Shown: positions 43,445 through 54,887 of the stretch, in pieces
Layout of the letters: each line of letters starts with the position of its first letter
How positions within the stretch are numbered: position 1 is the stretch's first letter
Origin: Suillus spraguei
Taxonomy: Eukaryota; Basidiomycota; Agaricomycetes; Boletales; Suillaceae
NCBI GenBank assembly: GCA_016800925.1
Contig: JABCPU010000121.1
Span: 1 to 64,000 of the forward strand
Reading direction: 5' to 3'
Length of the DNA stretch: 64,000 bases
Notes under the pieces: model-generated
What the model saw: the letters and a program-made list of their open reading frames with translations, nothing else
What the model was told of the DNA's origin: nothing
Database searches by the model: none
Program-made: the position numbers and the translations under genes

Positions 43445-44680
43445 GTCTGAGGTGCGTCACTTACGGCTTCATTGTTTGAGTGAAACGTTGAATATTCGTG
43501 TCTGTAGTGAAATGCTCTTATTCTTAATGCTTATCATGCTAGCATGCGATTTCATGACATCGAGGTTCATTACTGTTGGTTAGATACCTTCACAAATCTT
43601 CGCGTCAGCCATCAAGTTACATAACGACGGTTAACGTTGACATCTCTATTCTTATCACTTTTGAAGTTCTGTACATAACAGATATTTCATGAGCGAAAGG
43701 AAAAATTCCAGTGTTTGACAGGCACCCTTGCCAAGCGGAGGTCGTCACGCACGTGTTACTTCGTGACCGGGAGGTTAACTTTGTGGTGCATTGCTCTACT
43801 TTACACTGGTTATCTGACGTCCTTCGATTGGTGGGTTATATCGGGACTTGGAGAAGCGGGCTGCTCTCGAACTATAGAGAAGTATTACCGACCCCTGGTA
43901 CAGGAATTGACAAATGTGTTCCGATCAAGTCGATGGCACATGTTGATATCCTAGGGGAATGTCAATCCTCGGAACTCGAGCCGTGGTTCGGCGTCCCGTC
44001 AGACTCGGAAGCTGGCGCTATGATAGCTGTAATGAGTTCATGGCGTCTAGAGGCTATTTCATGCGAGCGTCATTTCGCAGGGTCAATGAACCGTAGGATT
44101 GTTTATCGTGGCGCTCGTGACTTCTCGAGCGCGTGTTCAACTGATGATCACCCACAGCACAACGGTATCAATACTCAATGTCTGCAGTCTCCGAGTGTGT
44201 CGCACTTCAGTGGTCTGGAAAGTACTCCAAACTCTGCAGTGTGTATGTAATTGCAATTTGTGGCTTACCTGGATCGTGAGTACATTAGTATTATGAGATG
44301 CTTTCGTCATTTGATATAGCCGTAGCACAGCAGTCCATCGGTCAACCGGTACGCAGCTTGCTCGCGCTCTATATTTTGGTCAGGCGGTACCTAGGGGCCC
44401 GTATAAGTTCATTCTTGTTTCGATGCGGGCTCGGTTATTGGTACCCCGAGAGCCTTTCTCACGGATTCACATCGGATTCAGTTAAACTGCCTAGTCTGAC
44501 AACCTTGAATTATTAACTTTATCAGCATCGCAGCCTCCGGCGTTTTCGGGAGTAGTCATTCCTGTAATGCTCCCGGCATGAGCTTGCCATTCAGCCGACC
44601 GTTCACGTTTTCTGTAAGCGCACATTCAAGGTATAAAAGCATGGACCCGGCAGATAACATAGGCATCCAAAAAACTCACA
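43445..44680. other. Intergenic stretch between the eisosome and UbiA genes
   Basis: Holds an isolated 179-codon frame (43711-44250) with no recognisable domain or codon pattern. No RNA gene or repeat is seen. The last 100 bp should contain the UbiA promoter. Confidence 0.35.
44632..44639 (+). promoter_or_regulatory. TATA box of UbiA copy 1
   Basis: TATAAAAG lies 49 bp upstream of the ATG at 44681, in the place expected for a core promoter with a short leader. Confidence 0.5.
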
Positions 44681-45724
44681 ATGATCTCTCAAGCATTCAC
44701 TGTTCGCTCTGATAGCATCGCTCGTCATTTCGAAACGGTCTTCCTCTTTACCAAGAATGATATCAGAACCACTCTGATACCTGTTGTATGTGATAACTAT
44801 TGAACGTCTTGTCCCCTTGTTCAATGACACTTTTCAGACCATATTTGCATTATCTGCGACTCCCAAATATGACACCACCCACGCTTGGAATGCTCCTTTG
44901 TGGATATGGTTGCACCTATTGCAGTTTAACATTGCAAACCAGATCCAGGATCCGGAGGAGGACCGCAAGAACAAGCCCTCCCGTCCGATACCTGCTGGTC
45001 GCATTTCTGTCGACAGCGCAGCTGATATGCGCTGGGTGATGATCCCAGTCTGCTTGATGCTATCGTTGTGGTACGGCACTCAAGCTCTGTTTGCCAGCAC
45101 TGTGTTTGCAGTGTTGACGATCTGGTACAACGAACTTGACGGTGATAAAATGGGATTGTCGAAGAATATACTCACAGCCATCCTCTATGGGTGTCTTGAG
45201 GTCGGAGGAACCGTTGCTGCTGGTAAATCTATTCAATTGTAAAGAATGTATTATTTTGCTGATCACAGGTACAGGTTCTCACGCAAACGCATACATTGAT
45301 AAAGCTGGTGCTTTGGCGGTCGCACTTAGCTCGACAGCTTTTGCGACTACGCTTCATGCACAAGACTTCAAGGATGAAGTGGGCGACCGCCTCACTGGCA
45401 GGCGCACACTGCCCACAATGTTCCCTAAAGCTGCACGTTTTTCGATGATGGTCGGCCTTCCCCTCTGGTCGCTTGGCTTGAGCCGCATCTGGAAGCTTGA
45501 CGCGCTCTTTACTATTGCATTTGTAGCTTATGGCGCATTTGTGGGGACCCGGTTCGTGAGGCACGACACGGTAGGGGCCGATAAGCAGTCCTGCAAATAT
45601 TATAGCGTGAGTGGAAACATAATTTGAGAGTACCGAGATGAAGCTAATAATGGGCTCATACCAGCTGTGGTACTCGCTCGGCCATCTACTTCCGGGCTAC
45701 TGGCGTTTCTTCTATGGTGTTTGA
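44681..45724 (+). CDS. UbiA-family prenyltransferase, copy 1
   Basis: Four exons: 44681-44785, 44838-45222, 45269-45606, 45665-45724; 295 residues. UbiA enzymes are membrane proteins that attach a prenyl chain to an aromatic or other acceptor using two Asp-rich motifs and Mg. Both are present: NQIQDPEEDRKNKPSRP (NxxxDxxxD) and HAQDFKDEVGDRLTGRRTLP (DxxxD with GD). Hydrophobic segments include MIPVCLMLSLWYG and ALFASTVFAVLTIWY. A short last exon encodes SLGHLLPGYWRFF. The acceptor cannot be told from sequence; this resembles the fungal-specific group of small UbiA proteins rather than COQ2 or heme A synthase types. No targeting peptide is obvious. Confidence 0.88.
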
Positions 45725-47553
45725 GTATCTAGAGTTGAAAACCGCATTTGTCTTGTTCTTAACTATCCAAGTGTAAAATAATACAGAATACAGAATGCCA
45801 GTTCGCGCCGCTCGCCTCCTTCACGTAATAGACACGTTGGTTGACTTGGCAGTCCGCTCGGCATTTCGAGGGCTTCGTATATTCAAGCTTGTCTTTGCAC
45901 GGAGATGTCAAATTCCCGGTCGGTTCGGAAACGAGTGTTTAGTACCATGGTGAGCGGGTCATGTGCTGAAGGCCAGATCTGAGATCTGAAGCTTCCTATC
46001 CCCCACCAACACCGCCCCTCAACCGTCGACTACCGTCCCGGTAGGTCATCATGATAATTATCATGAGCAGCTGGCCGGTCATCGAACACGATTGCAGTCG
46101 TGCCTCAGAGCTTGTAACCCCACTGACAATGGTTATATGGGCTCAGTAGTATCATCCTAAACAAACCGAAATGGCGGTTGGGGTAGCGGTAGCCGAAATT
46201 TCGCAGGTTTGAAACCACTGCTATCCCTGCCAACTAGCGTCCCCTACATAGCTAACAGACCATTATCCTAGGGGACGGGTGACTACAGCGTGTGCTAAGG
46301 ACGTGGCCCGCCTCGTGATGCTCTGCTGGAATCTGGATGCTCCTGGGCTTTGTCTTGTAATAAGAGGCTAACGAGGGCGGGGGAAAAGGGTCTATAAGAA
46401 CAAGGTACGATCTCAGTCTCTCTCGAAGAACTCTATTAACATGCGTAATACCTATAAGAACAAGGTACGCTATTGCTTTCGTCAGATAACGCTGACGGTA
46501 CGAGAATCTACAGACTCACATCTCAGTCTCTCAAAGAACTGAGATGTTTCTACGCTACGACGCTGGACTTTATAGTAAGTGAAAATTTTGACATAACTCG
46601 TTGACATATATTGTAAAGGCTCGGCCGACGTCAGCGCACCGCACCTCACTGGCCTATTATGGCTTGCGCTCGAACCACGTTCCTCAGCTTCTCCCCCTCG
46701 TGCCTTGCTTCTCGGATTCTTCGGCTATTGTCTTCTCTTCTCTCTCTGGTTCGTCAGAACTTTGTAAGTTCCAAACAGTTCGCTATGAGGCGGCTTCGTG
46801 CTGCGAGTGTGACACACTAGGCTTTGCGGTCGTCCCGGCCTCTTCCTTTATTGGGTTTGGCCTCCAATAATTCGTGCCACATTTCAAGTTTACAACTGCA
46901 CTGCTGTGGGTACGACATCGCCTGTATACTCGGCACACCTCTCACCCAACTGGGTCTGTGCATGCTAAGACATATCTTGTTACTGAAGTATTTCGTATTT
47001 CGCCACAATCCACCTTCCAAACTCCAAGCGCGTATACAGCGCTCCCAAAGGCTCCCACTTCAAAATCCCAGCTGCCCATTCTGCTCCTACCCACCCTTCC
47101 CCATTGCCGCTCACATTCCCCACTTCCCGACGCATGCTGACCTTGGCATCGTTTGACTTTTTTGGGTCTGAGCTGGTATTCACCCAGGGCTCGTTATGTC
47201 ATGGTAGCTTTGGCATACTACAATCATTCTAATACACGACCATCTGGACACTTCGTCGTTAAGAACGTTGAGGTTTGAACGCCCTGGAGTGACAAGACTG
47301 TCGTCAATTAGAATTTCATTCACTATCACTCATGCAATCGAGCTCTACGAGACTGGTATGTCTCTTTACCATCTACCACAATTTCAGGAACTTCCTCATT
47401 CTGTAAAATTACGAATCACCATTAACGAGAAAAAAAAAGACAAGCTCCTTTTCATCAATTGACTCAAGGTCAGTACCTCGACTGTGTATGTTTTCAATCT
47501 GTCTCCTTTCGTCCTAACATAATTAGATGTTGTACACTGTTCGTCCATAGGCG
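45725..47553. other. Gene-poor region after UbiA copy 1
   Basis: No coding exon chain can be supported. The 18-mer CTATAAGAACAAGGTACG appears twice, near 46391 and 46451, with TCTCAGTCTCTC also repeated nearby. A GGTTTGAAACC block near 46204, preceded by TGGGCTCAGTAG near 46139, resembles pol III boxes loosely, but no cloverleaf forms. Confidence 0.4.
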
Positions 47554-47979
47554 ATGTTACAGTCATCTGTCACGCATTCTCAGCATCGCAACGCCACTCA
47601 GATGCGCCGTTCAACTGCGACCCACTACCCAATGCTCTTCCTCAGCACCATTGAAGTAAGTACCTTAATTGTCTACATTATCGCAATGCTGAAGCTACTC
47701 TCGACATGCTTTAAGCTTGGAGCTGCCTTCACCTGGTGTGCAGGACGAGACGGACAACCAAAAACTTACTATCCTCCTCCTACCGCTCCGCCGGAACCTG
47801 TGGGGTCATCAGTAGCGCCCTTTCAAAGAAGGGAACGTATTTTATTTTACAACAAACATGAACCTTGCTACAAATTCACGAATTCCTCGTCGCACGACGT
47901 AGTCTACGCTGGGCTTCTTGGCACTGGTGATATTGAGCTAGTCGAGGTAAAATTGGGTGACTATGGGGATTTCTTCTGA
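47554..47979 (+). pseudogene. NADAR-domain protein remnant with internal deletion
   Basis: NADAR (YbiA/DUF1768-like) proteins act on ADP-ribose and riboflavin-pathway intermediates. The frame holds a Pro-rich lead (YYPPPTAPPEPVGSS) and RILFYNKHEPCYKFTNSSS, then HDVVYAG, which matches the family start (the F-Y-x-K-x-E-P-Y and F-T-N pattern). It then jumps to LLGTGDIELVEVK, which matches the family end (L-x-x-T-G-D-x-E-L-V-E). The whole middle, including the P-T-x-E-H block, is absent. Either about 100 codons were deleted or the gene is a decayed duplicate. Upstream start and introns are uncertain. Confidence 0.5.
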
Positions 47980-50839
47980 TCTCTGATCTCGTGGATAGGA
48001 CTCCCCTATTCATTCACGAAGTACTGAAAATCCATAATCAGCCGACGTGAAGGGCGCGACGACAAACTAAATGGGGTGCCCGGGATCAAGGGTGACACAT
48101 CCCAATTTTTGTTGCAAGACCTGACATCGCTGGTTATTGCGGCGGTGCCCCAACCTCCTGGCCAAGCATCGCAACGTCGTTACGCCGTTTCCGTGAGCAT
48201 CGGAAGCGACCCGCCCTCAGCAATACTACCTCAACGTTGAACCTCAATTCCGATGTCACAGCGTTTCTCCATTGTTCCCAAAGGGGCAGTCAGCGTCTCC
48301 TGTTGACATCGGGCATGTGAAGTTCGTTGATGCTGCTCTTGACTTCATGCTTCTCTAACTTTTTCCGGCAGAAACCGAAATACCAACACTATTCTTACTG
48401 TGGTAGGACATGATGCGCTACACAAGCGGCGATCATGTGCAACGCTCGTTTTGGGGTTCGTCATTTAGGCATTGTGAAGTAGTGTAATAGGCACTCATCA
48501 AGCGAAATGCACAGACAATGAGAGAACAGAGAGAAGAGCCTGATAATGGCATCGGTTCGACGAGGAAAATAATACAAAGCCTCAAATGACACAAGTACCT
48601 GCCGTAGGGTAAGACAAAACCACTATCAGTAAGAGAGATAACAAATCTGTAATGCATTAGAACAAGTTGGTCCGTGCGTGAGGGAGTACATCGGCGTATG
48701 TTCAGTACAGTAAAGTGGCCGTGAGTTACAGAATACAACGACCTAACCGTGATAAGTGGGATTTTGGGCCTTTCGGTAGATTTGATACGTTGAGTTAGGT
48801 ATAGTATCTAGAAGGAGTGGGCCGCCGCTGTTGATTACGGTGAAGACCGTCTATCTATCCTAGTTCTAAATGTTGACTAATATCAAAATTCTGGCGCATC
48901 TTTGGTAAAGACGAAAATTTACACGTCAATGTGTTTGGGACTGGCACGAGCGCTGTTACGATTCAGGGGCATTAGTATGATTACTATTAAGTTGTAATAT
49001 TTATGGAATATGAAGCTTCAGATCCCAGATCTGGTGACCTTTAGCACATCTAGACACTGAAATCCACCCACCATGAGACCTGATAAGTCGTTTCCGAATC
49101 GACTAGGAATTTAGCGTCTCCATGCAAAGACGATATTGGAGCCAGGAGGAGCATGAACATATATATTACATGCGTTATAATATTTTGTACCCTCAAAATG
49201 CCGAGCGGATCGCAACGTGAGTATTCTGTGATCGTAATTACGAGACAAAGTGGACTAGGATACACGTTATGGCCTAAGGTAGTAGTAGACTAGTAGTGAA
49301 ACTCCCAAACCGCTGGTGTGCTTCGGGAGTTCTACGCAATCTATATTTTCCATTATGCCATATATAGCAGGTACTAATTTTCACAGTAGTACTAGTAGAG
49401 TCGGAGTAACGTTAGTCGTCCCCACAACAGCTGGACTTGAATTGCACTATCTTTATTATTTTTATCGCAATAATCACGCTAAGTCCAGCTGTTCACACAA
49501 CGTTCATTTTGTCTTGCAGCTGGGATCAGACTCGATGATCAGGAAATTGATGAGTCCAGCAGTGGGGACTACGGATATAATTCTGCTCATGCTAAATGTG
49601 GCATTATATACTGCGAGACATTTGAGAGATTGCCAGATTAAGGTATGTCGCCACATAGTCAGCTTCGATCTTTACGTGATAGTCATGGGGAATACTACAT
49701 CTAGTCCATTTTCAGCGTTCGAACCAAGTGCCCCTGGCACTGGGATCTTGATCATGACACGTACGGACATGTCCGGTAGGTGCTTATTTGTACAAGTCGC
49801 ATTGCATGCCAATGCGACCCTCGAGGTGCACCGCATCTGAAGTTCAATTTCGCCTGATGTGCTGTGTGTTTGTGTCTGTCTGTCTGTTTCACGATGATAT
49901 GAAAAATTCTGACCATACCATTTTTATTTGCTGTGGTGACAGTTTCAGGATAACATGAGAATTGTGACCACCTTCACGTCATTTTTTGTGGGGAGTCTAC
50001 GACAGGAAAAACATCGACCACCTCCTGTATCTGTCCTGCACCGTAATGGCGATGCTTGGCTTTGTTTCACCGTTCTAAGAAAGCATCATGGACAGTGGGT
50101 CCATTACTGAAGCGAAACATCTTGGCCACCTCCCTGGCATTTTGTTCTATTACCGGCAAGCATTGAATTGTACAAAAAAGGCCCACATGTTGCACGCACG
50201 CACATAATCGTCACCCCTTTCAGTGATAGCTTGGACTCGCATGCAGAGCAATTCCTGAGAAGATGATCCTTTTATCTGTTGTCACGTAATGCAAAGCAGG
50301 AGGTACGCTCTCCGCTTCCTCCGCTGAAACGGTTTCCCCCTTTGAATTATTCCTTTGTTCACGTTTTGAGTCAAGTTAGTGCAGCTTAGCTAACCTCGTT
50401 CGGTGAAGGACACGCTTGCACTGGCACTAAATCGAGGTAAATCGCATTACAATATTTGATGTTCGTTTCTCAGATTAAGAGGGTCCGAACCAGACGGCCG
50501 ATAACTGTCACCGCCGCATATTTCAACGAGATTCCGGCTGTGCTCGGCCAAAATTGACATGGTGTGTTTGGTGCCCTTTCTGACACGTTTATGATTTCGA
50601 TGAGCGGCCCTTTCGGGACCACGGAAGGCCCTATTTGAGATCGTAGTACATATTTTCTGAAATATATGTGTGGACATTCTACTCACGATGACACCGTATC
50701 AGATGCACCGGTGTACCTTATTCGTTTCATAAGTTACTAGCATACCCGTTTCAATGATACACGTCTGAATAGCCCTTCTAATATAGAAACGTCAATTCCA
50801 GGCTATTTAACTAGTTCAAAACGAACAAATAATCAAATC
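47980..50839. other. Gene-poor region between NADAR remnant and UbiA copy 2
   Basis: No gene can be supported across 2.9 kb. A 13-bp inverted repeat (AACAGCTGGACTT near 49427 and AAGTCCAGCTGTT near 49482) encloses about 45 AT-rich bases. A pyrimidine stretch TGTGTTTGTGTCTGTCTGTC occurs at about 49865. Open frames here are short and lack domain signals. Confidence 0.4.
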
Positions 50840-51881
50840 ATGTTGTCCCAAGCCTTAGACAGTGGTCGCCGTATCAGCGGGCATATCGTGACACTGTTTT
50901 TGTTCACAAAGTCTGACGTCTTGACCACTCTGTTGCCCGTCGTGAGTATCCCAAAAATCGGTCGTATGTTCACTGACACGTCCTTGTGCATCAGACTCTG
51001 TTTGCCTTGGCGAATGCTTCCCATCTCAACGCACCCCGGATTCTGAATATCATAATTTGGATATGGATCCACCTCTTGAAATTTGATATATCTAATCAGA
51101 TTCAGGATCCAGAGGAGGACAAACGAAATAAGCCCGATCGCCCTCTCCCCGCTGGTCGTATAACCACCCAGAATGCGGCGGACGTGCGCTGGCTGCTGGT
51201 TCCCGTCTGCCTGATATTTTCCGCGATATATGGCAGACAGACTCTCGCCTATAGCTGCTGTTTTGAAGCCCTCAGTATGTGGTATAATGAGTTTGGAGGC
51301 CACAAAGCTGGTCTCTCGAAAAACTTGTTGACGGCCATTGGATATACGTGCCTGGAAGCAGGTGCAACTATTATTGCAGGTACGTGGACTGTCCCACCTA
51401 CAGCACGCTTTGCTGTTGACCCAGTCCGTATCTTGATAACCAGGGTCCAGCCCGTGCCTCGATAGTATCAGTGGGCGTGCAGTTGCTTTGAACTGTGCAG
51501 TATTCGCAACGACACTTCATGCACAGGATTTCAAGGATGAGGAAGGGGATCGCTTTATAGGAAGACGTACCCTCGTCACTCTGTTTCCTACCTTTGCACG
51601 TGTCTCAATGGTGATTGGCGTCCCCCTTTGGTCATTCTTCCTCAGCAGACTATGGAGTGTAGATTTGACCTGTTCTGTTGTCTTCATGGCATATGGAATA
51701 GTTGTAGGGGGGAGATTCATGGTTTATAGGACTTCAAGCGCTGATAAACAATCCTGCAAACTGTACAGTGTCAGTGATCTCAGAGACTTGAAATTTCATC
51801 TTTACTAACTCTTGGCTTTAGCTTTGGTTTGCCATTGCGCACTTGCTCCCTGGCTATTGGCGATTTTTCTGTAGCACTTGA
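50840..51881 (+). CDS. UbiA-family prenyltransferase, copy 2
   Basis: Four exons: 50840-50941, 50995-51379, 51444-51769, 51822-51881; 290 residues. Exon 2 (385 nt) and exon 4 (60 nt) have exactly the same length as in copy 1, and intron phases agree. Motifs NQIQDPEEDKRNKPDRP and HAQDFKDEEGDRFIGRRT keep all expected Asp residues, so catalysis looks possible. Compared with copy 1, the segment after the third junction reads SSPCLDSISGRAVALNCAVF and is four residues shorter. Divergence between the copies is substantial, arguing for an old duplication. Substrate unknown. Confidence 0.87.
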
Positions 51882-51986
51882 AGCTACTTCGACTCGGAAG
51901 CACCAACTGAAAGTACCAATGAACGAATGTTAACGATTATTAATTGGAAATGAATTACTATTTTTAAACTATTACGTAATGTTAAG

Positions 51987-54578
51987 ATGTGCCGCACAGC
52001 GGCTGCGGCACGCAGCGGCTTGCCCGGACATTCAACGACGCTCATCAACAACTTGCTGCATGCTGCAGGTAATATGGGACTTCTCCCGGACTTGAACCAC
52101 GGACGAGGTGCAGGCTCTGGCTTGCCACCTCCTGTTCTTATCCTTGCCGGAGTATCGACCGTGGTAGCAGTGACTGTCAGTGGATTGTCGATATGGCTGC
52201 AGCTAAGAAACTACAGGAAGCCCCTCCTACAAAGGTAATTCCACTTATGAGGGCCAATTTATAATGACTACTGCTAAGCCATAATATTTTCAGGATGGTC
52301 GTCCGAATTATGCTCATGGTCCCGATCTATGCCTTGTCATCCCTAATTTCCCTTTTCTCGCTGGACGCAGCGTTCTTCATTGATGTGATACGAGATGTGT
52401 ACGAGGTGCGTACTATCTATGCACGAGTATCTTTCTTAACTTTGAAAACCAATTTAGGCTTTCGTCATTTATTGCTTCTTCGTTCTTCTGCTTGATTATT
52501 TGGGTGGCGAGCGTTCGCTTCTCATTCGACTCCATGGACGACCACCTATCCCAGCCATATTTCCTGTCAAACTTTGGCGAAACGAAGTGGATGTTAGCGA
52601 TCCATACACCTTTCTCTTCATTAAACGAGGCATTCTGCGTCAGTACTCGTTGTCTTTTTAATGGTCGTGCTGACCCGTCTCCACTGACAGAGTATGTGCA
52701 AGTCAAACCCGTTTTAGCAATTGCCAGCCTCATCATGAAAGCAACTGGAACCTATCACGAGGGTGATTTCCGGGCCCGATCTGGGTATCTGTACGTTTCA
52801 ATCGTGTACAACGTGTCCATATGCCTTGCATTGTATTGCCTTGCAGTCTTCTGGATGTGTGTGAGCCATGATTTGAAGCCATTCCGGTGGGTCAACAGAT
52901 ATTTCCTTGGCTATCTAAAATTTATTGTTCCGTTTTTCTCAGCCCTGTACCAAAATTTCTTTGTGTTAAAGGAATTCTCTTCTTTTCATTCTGGCAATCC
53001 ATTGTTGTCTCAACTCTCGTCGCGGCCGGCGCCATATCCAAACTTGGGCCATATACGGACAGCGAACACATATCCCTCGGACTCACTGACACTTTAATTT
53101 GCGTCGAGATGCCATTCTTCGCCATTGCGCACATGTATGCATTTTCTTATAGAGACTTTGTCAAATCATCACCATCTGCAAAAATCCACGTAGCACGGAT
53201 GCGCATAGGGTATGCCGTTCGAGATGCATTCGGCCTGAAGGATCTTGCTGAGGACACCAAGGCAACTTTACGCGGAGAAGGTATCAATTATCGTGCGTTT
53301 GAGCCCAGCGAGGGCGGAATGCACATTGGGGCAGCTAGGGAGCGAAGGATACGTGCTGGCTTGCGCTATTCCGCGGGCGGAAAGCGGAAGTATTGGCTCC
53401 CGGAGGTGACGAGTGTAGGTGGCAACGATGACGATGTCGCCGCTCCACTACTCACGGAAGATGCGGAGAACGTTGTTCACTCTGCGGCCAACATGCGATA
53501 TCATGGGCAACAGCAGACCATACGAATGCCCAGCGATGACGTGGACGTGGACGACGACGACGAATATGCACTGCACTTCAATGATGACCTGGCTACTGCG
53601 GATGATTCACACTATGAGCACGCGAAGAATTATGTCTTCGGCGACTACGCATATCCTGTTGTGGATGTCAGCTCTGAGGAAGCACGTTATGCGATGTGGG
53701 CTGAAGAAGAAAGAATTGTTAGAGAAGGAGTGCAGGTCAATATCCACAGAAATTTCATTGGTGGAAGCGGTAGCAGAGGCTATGGTGCAACGGGCACTCG
53801 GGCTGGTCAAATACGCAAGTGCGAGGACGGTAAGGACGAAGTGTTTGCTTCGGAAGAACGTGTGGTTACCTCTGAGGAAGGTGACCAGAACGCAGAAGTA
53901 AATGCATCGAGGAAGCTGAGGTGGTCAAATACCAGAAGTAATGGAGTTATATCACCACTGATCTCCGACTCGTTAAGCTCATCTGCAAGTGGATCGGGTT
54001 TAGGAAATCTGCGCTCCTCGGGATCACCATCCCGACATAATTCACAAATATCTCATGCATCACGCCCCAGACTGCTCTCTGGAAGCAATGTTAACGTTCG
54101 CGCATCTTCCCCATACCTTCATTCTTCGCCGTCACACTCGCGATCGAACCTTGCTACTCCATCACCCCGCTTACTTCCTTCTGGATTACATTCCCACCCA
54201 TCCCCTTCTCGTCCTCCACTCGAGGAGCCAGATGCTGTAGACCTTATTGTGTCCATCGATACGCTCCCGGTGCCCTCAAGTTCGCATGCTTCTCTGCGCG
54301 CCACAGGCTTAAAACGTGTCTGGGATCAAAAAGGAGATATCCTTGTGGAATCCTCGGCTGGGTTAGAAGAACAAAATAACAAGTGGATGAACAACCGTCG
54401 CGTCGTCCCCAATGATGAAATCGACGAAGAGCATGATATGCAGAAGGATGAACCTAGTATTTCGGAGGGGCATGAGCCGGAGGAAGTAGTACGCCCCGAG
54501 ACGCCCCCTCCATATGCTCAGGCTTGGACCTACGGAACCAAGAGTTCAGGGGAGGATGAACAGAATCCGTGGATGTGA
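51987..54578 (+). CDS. Organic solute transporter alpha / TMEM184-type membrane protein
   Basis: Five exons: 51987-52234, 52294-52405, 52458-52638, 52691-52886, 52943-54578; 790 residues. The family has about seven membrane segments. Those visible include PVLILAGVSTVVAVTVSGLS, IMLMVPIYALSSLISLFSL, AFVIYCFFVLLLDYLGG (spliced at 52457/52458), YVSIVYNVSICLALYCLAVF and FWQSIVVSTLVAAGAISKL. PFFAIAHMYAFSYRDF ends the membrane domain. WLQLRNYRKPLLQR and the EVDVSDPYTFLFIKRGILQ block are typical. The C-terminal 400 residues are hydrophilic, with acidic (DDVDVDDDDEY) and Ser-rich runs, longer than in animal members but common in fungi. Function in fungi is largely unknown; a vacuolar or plasma-membrane site is inference. 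It starts about 105 bp after UbiA copy 2. Confidence 0.88.
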
Positions 54579-54887
54579 AATCATGATCAAAGGACTCAGA
54601 TACTCAAGATACCCCTCAAATACATAACTTATTCACGTTGTATAACTTTCATGTGGCTATCAAAGGATCTCTTTCGAAAGTTAGTTGCCGATGTTTGGTG
54701 AGATTTGTCTCGTGAGTCATGACGCGTGAAGCCTTTATATTATTGCTGCGGTCAAAGCTGCGGCCGTGATATAACAAACTGTGGCTATGCAAGTCCCATG
54801 CATTACTTCACACACAATCACAGCTCCCCTCTCTTCCGCGAGGCCGGGTTTATTCACAACTACCTAACGTAATTGTCACGACGGACC

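Noticed and set aside
43711..44250. 179-codon frame between the eisosome and UbiA genes
   Set aside because: No recognisable domain, and an overlapping frame is also long; no splice pattern or homology seen by eye supports it.
46136..46230. Possible tRNA gene or tRNA-derived SINE (loose A-box and B-box-like sequences)
   Set aside because: Spacing between the boxes is too long for a tRNA and no acceptor stem or anticodon arm can be folded by eye.
49316..49840. 174-codon frame in the gene desert
   Set aside because: Composition is unlike neighbouring genes and the frame spans the 13-bp hairpin; it is likely chance.
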